DNA of 64,000 bases from NCBI GenBank assembly GCA_031253955.1, contig JAIRVJ010000010.1:1-64000 (forward strand), written 5' to 3'. Positions 56,905 through 64,000 of the stretch are shown piece by piece (positions within the stretch are counted from its first letter, which is position 1; every line of letters begins with the position of its first letter). A program made the translations under genes and the position numbers. The notes below the pieces were generated by a model. The model searched no databases and had not been told where the DNA came from. It saw only the letters and a list, made by a program, of their open reading frames with translations. Source of the stretch: Burkholderiaceae bacterium (GTDB taxonomy: Bacteria; Pseudomonadota; Gammaproteobacteria; Burkholderiales; Burkholderiaceae_C).

Positions 56905-57159
56905 ATGCCTCGCACCGCACCGCCTCGCACCTTCGTCACGCGCCAGTTCCGGGCCGGCAATTCGCCCGCCGTGCGCATTCCCGTGCACATGGCTTTCCCG
57001 CACGAAACGGAATTGGTCGTCGTCAGGGAAGGCGACAAGATCGTAGTCGCGCCCAAAGAAAAAACCCTGGGCGACCTGCCGAAGCTGTTCCATGCCCTTG
57101 ACCCCTGCTTCGCCGGCGGACGGCAGGAATTCGAGGACGCGGAAAGAGACTGGTCATGA
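56905..57159 (+). CDS. vapB: VapB-type antitoxin
   Basis: FRAGNSPAVRIPVHMAFPHETELVVVREGDKIVVAP (SpoVT/AbrB-like); ATGA overlap with vapC. Confidence 0.85.
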   Translation: MPRTAPPRTFVTRQFRAGNSPAVRIPVHMAFPHETELVVVREGDKIVVAPKEKTLGDLPKLFHALDPCFAGGRQEFEDAERDWS

Positions 57160-57545
57160 GATACATGCTCGACACCAACATATGTATCTACCTGATCAAA
57201 AAACACCCGCCCGAAATCGCCGCCAAGTTCAACGGCTACAGGAAAGGCGAAATCCTCATCAGTTCCATCACGTGGGCTGAACTTTGTTGCGGCATCACGA
57301 AAGACGGTTTCGGTGTGGCCGAGCGGCTTTTGTCCCTGCTTGAGGTAGCGCCCTTCGGCGTCGAACAGGGCCGCATTTACGGCGAGCTGACAGAACTTTG
57401 GCCCAACAGAAAAAGAACCCTGAACCGAATGATCGCCGCCCATGCCCTATCGCTGGCGGCCACCCTGGTCACGAACAACACGGCGGATTTCGAGACTTAT
57501 GCGCCGCAGGGCCTTGCCATCGAGAACTGGGTCGGGAGGGCCTGA
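57156..57545 (+). CDS. vapC: VapC-type PIN-domain toxin
   Basis: MRYMLDTNICIYLIKKHP...RTLNRMIAAHALSLAATLVTNNTADF. Confidence 0.9.
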   Translation: MRYMLDTNICIYLIKKHPPEIAAKFNGYRKGEILISSITWAELCCGITKDGFGVAERLLSLLEVAPFGVEQGRIYGELTELWPNRKRTLNRMIAAHALSLAATLVTNNTADFETYAPQGLAIENWVGRA

Positions 57546-57585
57546 TGCAGACGCTGGTGTTGTTCAGCTACGCGAAGGTTTTACG

Positions 57586-58539
57586 TTGAACGTGGAAACT
57601 TCTCCCGGCAACAGCGCCTTGCACGCAAAACGCTCCACGCCGGGCGCTCAACCTCAAGCGGGCCTGGTGGTAGCCAGCCACGGCCGCCATTGCGTGGTCG
57701 AAACGCCCCAGGGCCGGCAGGTGATCTGCCACCCGCGCGGGAAAAAACTCGGCGTGGCGGTGGGCGACCGTGTGTTCTGGCAGGTCAGCGCGGATGAGGG
57801 TGTGATCGAGCGCATCACCCCGCGCCGTAACCTGCTGTACCGCCAGGACGCGCTGCGCACCAAAACGCTGGCCGCCAACCTCGATCAGGCGCTGATCCTG
57901 CTGGCCGCCGAACCCGCCTGGCCCGAACACCTGCTGGCGCGCGCCCTCATCGCCTGCGAGGCCGCGCACATCGCGCCGCTGGTGGCGCTCAACAAATCCG
58001 ACCTGGCCGCACCCTTCGCCCGCGCGTGGGAGCGCCTGGCACCCTACCGCGCCATGGGCTATGCCGTGCTGCCCATCGCCGTAAAAACCGGCGACGCAAT
58101 GGCCGCGCTCACCGCCCGTCTGCAAGGCCGCGCCACACTCATCCTCGGCCCTTCGGGCGCGGGCAAAAGCACGCTCATCAACCTGCTGGCGCCCGGCGCC
58201 GCCGCGCGCACCAGCGAACTCTCGCGCGCCCTGGGCAGCGGTAAACAGACCACCACCACCACCACCTGGTACTGGCTAGACGCCGCACGCACCGGCGCGC
58301 TCATCGACTCGCCCGGTTTTCAGGAGTTCGGCCTGCATCACATCAGCCCCCGGCAACTGGCCGCGTTCATGCCCGACATCGGGCAGTACGCGGCGCAGTG
58401 CCGCTTCCACAACTGCACGCACCTGCACGAACCCGGCTGCGGCATCATCGCCGCGCTCACCGGCAACGCCATTAGCGCCAATCGCTACAAAATTTATAGC
58501 GATCTGTTCCGGCAACTGGGCGACGGGCGCGGGCGGTAA
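57586..58539 (+). CDS. rsgA: Ribosome small subunit-dependent GTPase A
   Basis: ALNKSDL...LILGPSGAGKSTLINLL...TTTTTWYWLD...DSPGFQEFGL...CRFHNCTHLHEPGC. Confidence 0.93.
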   Translation: MNVETSPGNSALHAKRSTPGAQPQAGLVVASHGRHCVVETPQGRQVICHPRGKKLGVAVGDRVFWQVSADEGVIERITPRRNLLYRQDALRTKTLAANLDQALILLAAEPAWPEHLLARALIACEAAHIAPLVALNKSDLAAPFARAWERLAPYRAMGYAVLPIAVKTGDAMAALTARLQGRATLILGPSGAGKSTLINLLAPGAAARTSELSRALGSGKQTTTTTTWYWLDAARTGALIDSPGFQEFGLHHISPRQLAAFMPDIGQYAAQCRFHNCTHLHEPGCGIIAALTGNAISANRYKIYSDLFRQLGDGRGR

Positions 58540-58650
58540 AAATTTTTCCCTCTCTCACTTGGGGTGGAACAAGCAGTCATGTCACCAGAGGCCATTTCAA
58601 TTACGACAGGTCAGCCTTGCTGTGCACTCACCGTGCCGCTGTTGGCATAA

Positions 58651-58806
58651 GCGGTGGTGATTTCGGCTTCGCCAGCCGAAGCCAGGTATTGCGGGTTGCT
58701 GAAGTCGGGCAGCGCCTTGAGGGCGAGCGCACCTTTTTGCTGTGGGGCTGTTTTGAAAGCAGAGGCGCTTTTTGGCTCGGCCTCGAAGTCGTGGGGGATG
58801 TTTTGG
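58651..58806 (-). pseudogene. Fragment duplicated from the transglutaminase-like gene at 62391-62546
   Basis: Minus-strand IPHDFEAEPKSASAFKTAPQQKGALALKALPDFSNPQYLASAGEAEITT parallels IPHDFEAEPKSALVPKTAPQQKGAAVLKALPDFSNPQYLASAGEAEITA. Confidence 0.85.
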
Positions 58807-59201
58807 CAAGCGGAGAATTTTTTAAAGCAAAATCGGACTTTAACGCAGGTGATACAAGGATATGCAGCCACGATTACGATAGCAAGCCTGCGGCGGGCGC
58901 ACGGTGCGCGGTTGCGCTTGCTGGCCGAAGCGGGCGGGGGCATGGCTCTTCGGGCAATGCGAATTGTCATTTGAGATTGAAATTATTACAGGGCAGGTTC
59001 AACCAGTCATCAAAGTCTGATAGGCATTTGCAGTTGAAAAGTGTCGCAAACACATATCAGCCTTTGGGGCGCAGCTATTGAAACAGTAGTTTTTTATCAT
59101 TTTTCCAGAAAATGTCGATTTCGTGCGCCGGTTGCCATAATCTTGTGGCAGGAATGGCTGGAATTATCATGACAACTTACGAGTGAGTGCAGATGGAACA
59201 A

Positions 59202-59564
59202 TTATAGACGGTGCCGGTTAGACCGTATACGTTTAATAGCTCTTAAAAATTTGACTGTCAAGACAACCGTCAATAAAGAAACCGCAAAGATGCAAAATCC
59301 AAAAACACTATAGAAAAATAAAGGAGAATCGATTGCTTCCACATAATGAATTGACCCAGTCCTACCGATAGGCATCTTTTTTTCAGTAAAAATAAGATAT
59401 ATTGCAAACACAAAAACAGGAAGACATATAAATACCCACGCTGGAAAAATAAACAACATCTTCACATCATATGAAATATGAAGCTCGCCTCTATGCTCCT
59501 TCATCAACAAAGTTAAACCATTCGTCAATGATTTAAATGTTTGATTTATTTTCATAATATGCAC
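59202..59564 (-). CDS. Small two-TM membrane protein, immunity-like candidate
   Basis: AT-rich ORF with two hydrophobic segments next to toxin-like locus. Confidence 0.4.
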   Translation of the reverse strand: MHIMKINQTFKSLTNGLTLLMKEHRGELHISYDVKMLFIFPAWVFICLPVFVFAIYLIFTEKKMPIGRTGSIHYVEAIDSPLFFYSVFGFCIFAVSLLTVVLTVKFLRAIKRIRSNRHRL

Positions 59565-59855
59565 ACCTTTCGCATAATCTTAGTGCAAACTGAGTTGATC
59601 AGCATGTCTCCAAGTATTTCAATAATAATTGATTGCGTTATATTGACAATAGGCGAGATTGGACTTTAGCGCAGCTGATACAAGGGTGTGCAGCTACAAT
59701 TGCGATAGCGTGATGGCGACGGGCACACAGTGCGCGGCTGCGCCTGCTGGCTTGAGCTGGCGAGGGTGTAGCTCTTGTGGCGAGGCGAAGCGTCATTTGA
59801 GATTGATTGTGTCTGTATCCGTGGGTAATGTTGGAGTTCGCAAGCTTACTCCAAC

Positions 59856-60152
59856 CTACCGCGCTTGAAATAAATAATATCCAAGGCCAACAATAATAGC
59901 GGATAGCAATAAAATTATTTCCGATGGAAGTATATTTTTGGCAAGATACCCACATAAAAAAGGACCGCCCGCCATAAGCAACAGTCCAATTCTATTTAGC
60001 GGATGATTTTTATATAGATAAAGAAATATTCCGACACAAAAAAGTAACGTCAAAAATGAATTAACATAAATTCCCAAGTTTTCAAGAAAAAACTTGGGAA
60101 TAAGCACGGCCATTCCAATAAGAAAAAGCCCGGCAATTGATCTAAGATTCAT
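59856..60152 (-). CDS. Small multi-TM protein, immunity candidate coupled to the large gene
   Basis: ATG overlaps the stop of the upstream gene (ATGA, 60149-60152); several TM segments. Confidence 0.5.
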   Translation of the reverse strand: MNLRSIAGLFLIGMAVLIPKFFLENLGIYVNSFLTLLFCVGIFLYLYKNHPLNRIGLLLMAGGPFLCGYLAKNILPSEIILLLSAIIVGLGYYLFQAR

Positions 60153-63100
60153 GCAGCACCCGGCAGACATTTGGAAATATCTTTATCTTGGTTTGTAAAA
60201 ACTCCAAACACTATTGCTCCTACAAGAGCCTCGATTCCAGTCTTCAATGAAGCTTTAAAACCTGCCATAACCCCAGTAAGGGCAGCTCCAATGGACCTCC
60301 CAGTATTCATGCAATCAACTTCGGTTTCAGATTGAAATACTGCCTTGGCATAAGCTATTTCAAGCATTAAAATCGCCATCATAGGAACAAGCAAAACAAT
60401 CAAAGGCGCACCAGCAGTTCCAATCACAGCAAAGAACGCCACAAGAATGGCTGCCAAAGCAGCTCCTTGAGCTATCCCAGTAAGAAATGCGAGAAAACTT
60501 CCATTTTTTCCGCCACTAATTTTATATGTGCCATCACCGGTGATAGGATCAGCAATTACATAGCCGCTTCCTTTGAATCCTGGCACAGTCAATTGGTCAG
60601 TATGCGTCGTCACCTCTTTCCCTGCCGCCAGAGCATCACTGATCTCACTCATTGCCAAGCTATCCAAGTGCAGCGCAGGCAATGCCGTGGCTTGATTCTG
60701 TTGCGTGATGGTATATATCCTCTGCCCTTGCTGCATGGCCATTGCCAAGGCTTTTGCGGTCGAGAACCCTTCGGGCTTTGTCGAGTTGTTGGGGTCAGTA
60801 AACATCATCTCCGGAACGCCACTTTCAAGCGTGGAACTCAGCATTCCGACTTGAAGCATCAGTTGCTTCGCCTTATCGCCATCTCCATTTTTGTCTTTGA
60901 TGACTTGCGCTGTCCGCACGTTCATGTACATCCCGAATGTCTCGATACCACGATTCAATCCAAACAGCGTTCGCTGGTACGGCTCATAACCGAATGTTCC
61001 TGCCATTGGGACTGACTGGTGCAAGGCTGAGGACCTCAAGCTCAGGAGCTTACTATGGGTGATATATTGAGCATAATATCCTTGCACTCCCGTTATGAAC
61101 ATGTCACCGAACAGCTTATCTCGCGTCAAAGCCGCTTTTTGTGATTGAGTTCCAGTCTCCAATATCTGTTTCGTCTGCGTAAGACTAGCTTTCAGTTGAT
61201 CAAATGTCTTCCTGGACGGATTACTCCCCACAATCCCCAGCGCCAGGTAGCTGCCCGCGATCACGCTGTCCGTCCTGTCCAGGTAGCTCTGCGTCGGTGT
61301 CTGGAAGCTGTAGCCGGTGCCAATTTCTTCTCCAAGCGCCATCGAGCTTGCCGTGAGCAGCACTTCATCATCGCGCTTGATCTCTGGGATGACCCGGATG
61401 CTCGAGGGCAAGAAGCTCGGCAACTGGCTCGGATCGGTGAGGTTCGGGGGTATCAGTGCCGCAAGCGCGTTTTCATCGGCTGTGCTGGCTGGCTTGAAAC
61501 TGATGGTGATACTGCGCTGGTTCAACTGGTACAGCGGCAGCGTTTTGCTTTGCTGGTAGCTCTGGTCGTAGGGGTCCCAGCCCAAGCCAAGAGTAACTCT
61601 TGTCCGCAGACTGTCGGGCAGTTGGGCGTAGGTGCTGCCTCTTGCAGAGTTGGGGTACGGTAATGTTCCCGCAAGGTAGGGCAGGGTTTGGGGTTTGATG
61701 GTTCGCCCGCCGATGACGTCGCCCACGGTGGGGTTGCTCATGCCGTTGATGTAGGTTTGCAGCTTTTGCTGCGCCTGCGTTTGCGCATCAGCGATGATCT
61801 GCTGGTTCAGCCCCTGCACCCAGCCTTGCTGTTCATTGACGGCGCCGCTGTGGGTGAAATTGTTGGCCAGTTGCTGGCCGTCAATGTTGGCAATGGCCTG
61901 GACATCAATGCCGCTGAGGTAGTTGTACTGTTTGGCGCTGGGATCCATCGGCACCCAGGCGTCAATGGGGTTGTTGGCCGATACGGGCCTTGCGCCCCGG
62001 CCTGGGGTGTAGGGCACGGCTGCTTCCACCCACACGTGTTCCATGCGCAGCTTGGTTACTTTGCCGCCGCTGGTGATGCCGATGATGGGGATGCCGCCCG
62101 CTGAGGCAAAGTCCCACGCGGCGTTGATGTCGGTGAAGTTGCCGGCCATGTTCAAAAATTGCTCGGCGGGCACGTCCACGGTGCCGTAGGCGTAGCGGGC
62201 TGGAATGTTGGCTGCTCTTAACAGGGCGACGGTCAATGTGGCGATGTCCATGGCGTTGCCGCGCTTGACGTCCAGCGTCATGTCCGCCGTTTGCTGGCCG
62301 CCCCAGGTGGGCTGCCATTCGACGTTGTTGCGCACCCACTCGTAGATTTGCACCGGGTTGCTGTTCAGCTCTTGCGTCTTGGCTTTGATGTCGGCGGTGA
62401 TTTCGGCTTCGCCAGCGGAAGCCAGGTATTGCGGGTTGCTGAAGTCGGGCAGCGCTTTCAGGACGGCTGCGCCTTTTTGCTGCGGGGCTGTTTTGGGGAC
62501 AAGGGCGCTTTTTGGTTCGGCCTCGAAGTCGTGGGGGATGTTGTGGCGGTTGGGCTTGAGGGTCGAAAACGGCATTTGCGCCAGGTTTTCTGGCTTTTTG
62601 AGGGGGGCCACTTCTTGCAGCCATTGGGTCAGATCGGCGCCGTCGCCGGGGGCGGACTTGAATACCAGCCCTTGGGGCGCCAGCGCTTGCAGCTTGGCGC
62701 GGAAGGTGTGGCTGCGGGTGTCGAATTGCTGTTGGAGGTTGTCCAGGCGGGCGGCGTCGCGGGGTGTGGCTTGGCGCTCGGCATCGATGCTGGCGTGGAT
62801 TGTTTCGGTCAGCGCGTCGAATCTTTCCAGAGTGGCTTGCACATTGAATTGCTTGCGCATCACGGAACCCGCGGGCGACATCAGGGTGGCGCGCACGTTG
62901 TCGATCAGCTCGGCCAATTGCCGGTCGGCGCTGGTTTGCGCACTCTTCCAGACGACGGCTTGAGCGGCGGCCTTGCGCCGCTGTTGCTGGGCGGCCTGCA
63001 CCAGCGGCGTGAGGCTGGTGTTGAGCATGGCGGCGATGACGAGGACGGATACAGCGCGCAAAAAGCGCCGGCCCATGCCGATGAACGATGGCCGGTCGAT

Positions 63101-63160
63101 GCCACCGTGGGTGAGGGGCTGGCTGGCGGCGCGGGTGGTGTGGGGAGCGGCGTGCATCAT
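60149..63160 (-). CDS. Transglutaminase-like, polymorphic-toxin-like secreted protein with hydrophobic variable C-terminus
   Basis: IYEWVRNNVEWQPTWGGQQTADMTLDVKRGNAMDIATLTVALLRAANIPARYAYG...MEHVWVEAAVPY; GYVIADPITGDGTYKISGG preceding a C-terminal TM-rich tail. Confidence 0.7.
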   Translation of the reverse strand: MMHAAPHTTRAASQPLTHGGIDRPSFIGMGRRFLRAVSVLVIAAMLNTSLTPLVQAAQQQRRKAAAQAVVWKSAQTSADRQLAELIDNVRATLMSPAGSVMRKQFNVQATLERFDALTETIHASIDAERQATPRDAARLDNLQQQFDTRSHTFRAKLQALAPQGLVFKSAPGDGADLTQWLQEVAPLKKPENLAQMPFSTLKPNRHNIPHDFEAEPKSALVPKTAPQQKGAAVLKALPDFSNPQYLASAGEAEITADIKAKTQELNSNPVQIYEWVRNNVEWQPTWGGQQTADMTLDVKRGNAMDIATLTVALLRAANIPARYAYGTVDVPAEQFLNMAGNFTDINAAWDFASAGGIPIIGITSGGKVTKLRMEHVWVEAAVPYTPGRGARPVSANNPIDAWVPMDPSAKQYNYLSGIDVQAIANIDGQQLANNFTHSGAVNEQQGWVQGLNQQIIADAQTQAQQKLQTYINGMSNPTVGDVIGGRTIKPQTLPYLAGTLPYPNSARGSTYAQLPDSLRTRVTLGLGWDPYDQSYQQSKTLPLYQLNQRSITISFKPASTADENALAALIPPNLTDPSQLPSFLPSSIRVIPEIKRDDEVLLTASSMALGEEIGTGYSFQTPTQSYLDRTDSVIAGSYLALGIVGSNPSRKTFDQLKASLTQTKQILETGTQSQKAALTRDKLFGDMFITGVQGYYAQYITHSKLLSLRSSALHQSVPMAGTFGYEPYQRTLFGLNRGIETFGMYMNVRTAQVIKDKNGDGDKAKQLMLQVGMLSSTLESGVPEMMFTDPNNSTKPEGFSTAKALAMAMQQGQRIYTITQQNQATALPALHLDSLAMSEISDALAAGKEVTTHTDQLTVPGFKGSGYVIADPITGDGTYKISGGKNGSFLAFLTGIAQGAALAAILVAFFAVIGTAGAPLIVLLVPMMAILMLEIAYAKAVFQSETEVDCMNTGRSIGAALTGVMAGFKASLKTGIEALVGAIVFGVFTNQDKDISKCLPGAA

Positions 63161-63166
63161 GGATCC

Positions 63167-64000
63167 TCACCGGGTGATTTGGGTGTTTGGGGCGTTGGCG
63201 GCGCGGGTTGCCGGGCGGCGGCGCGAGCCGAGCGCGGCCAGCGCCATGAGCAAGCCCATGAGCGCCAGCGCGGGCGCGCCCAGGGCGGGAATGGGTTCAG
63301 GCGCAGTGGTCGCACTGGCGGCCACGATCTGAAAACTGTCCTGCGCCAGGGTGACTTCGGTATGGCTGTCGATTTGCGCGGCAAGCACGGCGAAGTACGT
63401 TGCGCCGGCTTGGCCCTGGGTGATCCAGGTGGTGTCGAACGGCACGCTGGCGCCCGTTGCCACGGTGGAGGTCTGGGTGAATTGGGCGGCCACACGGCCA
63501 AGATCGGGGTCGATCAGGTAAAGCGTGAGCGGCAGGTTCGCTAGATCGGCATTGCCTCGATTGGTCGCGGCGGCAGCAAGGGCTAGTGTTTCGCCCGGGT
63601 GCACCGCTTTGGGCGTCGCCGCGACCGTTCCGGTCAGGCCGAAGCCGGTGCCACGGGTCGAGCCAACTTGGTAGGTGGTTTCGGCACGGCTGACCACGCG
63701 CTGCTGCACGTCAAGCAAATCCTGCTTGACGGTGTATATGCCTGCGGGTGCGTTGAGCAGCGGCTGCTGCACCGAGAAATCGAGCTGCCCACCCGGCAGC
63801 AGTTGCGCAATCGGGTAGCCGTGCGTGAATTGCACGGCGGCGCCGGCATCGACCACCTGCACCGCAAGCGTGAGGTTGTTGAGGATGAGATTGCTCGACT
63901 GGCTCAAGGCGCGCGAGCTGATGGTGACGCGATCGCTGGGGTTGTAGGTGTAGCGATCGGTGGCGACGGTGGATGTGGCCGGGGCGGATGCGTTGCCGGG
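63167..64000 (-). CDS. C-terminal part of a large surface/adhesin-like protein with IPTL-CTERM-like tail (runs off window)
   Basis: Frame open to window end (PGNASAPATSTVATDRYTYNPSDRVTISSRALSQSSN...); C-term IPALGAPALALMGLLMALAALGSRRRP. Confidence 0.65.
   Translation of the reverse strand, partial: PGNASAPATSTVATDRYTYNPSDRVTISSRALSQSSNLILNNLTLAVQVVDAGAAVQFTHGYPIAQLLPGGQLDFSVQQPLLNAPAGIYTVKQDLLDVQQRVVSRAETTYQVGSTRGTGFGLTGTVAATPKAVHPGETLALAAAATNRGNADLANLPLTLYLIDPDLGRVAAQFTQTSTVATGASVPFDTTWITQGQAGATYFAVLAAQIDSHTEVTLAQDSFQIVAASATTAPEPIPALGAPALALMGLLMALAALGSRRRPATRAANAPNTQITR

Noticed and set aside
59020-59078. Possible sixth hairpin element (ATAGGC...AGCTAT)
   Set aside because: Only 59 bp and one degenerate end; does not fit the strict 80-bp rule
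1-64000. CRISPR array or diversity-generating retroelement
   Set aside because: No regularly spaced direct repeats and no reverse transcriptase ORF; the podovirus resemblance prompted the DGR check

Overview
High-GC, Burkholderiales-like chromosomal window (family placement is inference from gene content). Roughly 2.1-38.6 kb is a podovirus-type prophage: repressor, truncated terminase, P22-like portal, N4-gp56-type capsid, tail genes, lysis cassette and a 2,932-aa polyvalent giant protein. It ends in a tyrosine integrase next to tRNA-Asn(GUU). It appears defective: the sequence jumps from a cro/YdaS-like N-terminus straight into the middle of terminase, so the early/replication region is missing. 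The right part holds host genes: maf, a tetrapyrrole-methylase/RsmI-like gene, sppA, gph-like, rluC, rne, M23-bactofilin, ahpC, xth, glnA, cinA-like, orn, M48, vapBC, rsgA, and a transglutaminase-like polymorphic-toxin-like locus. Most notable sequence-level observations: (1) five AT-rich hairpin elements of exactly 80 bp (ATAGCT...AGCTAT), whose unrelated inner palindromes all centre on the same base pair; (2) a 17-nt same-strand motif TTTCGTTCCCACTATGC, four copies in the prophage, each just upstream of a gene and resembling a T7-family promoter core; (3) two MITE-like elements with TIRs and probable target duplications that share the same internal palindrome; (4) a promoter/hairpin/terminator unit (sRNA or micro-ORF) divergent from a KilA-N/P63C gene; (5) REP-type palindromes inserted in frame into rluC and the phage spanin gene. 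All calls were made by reading; no database search was run.
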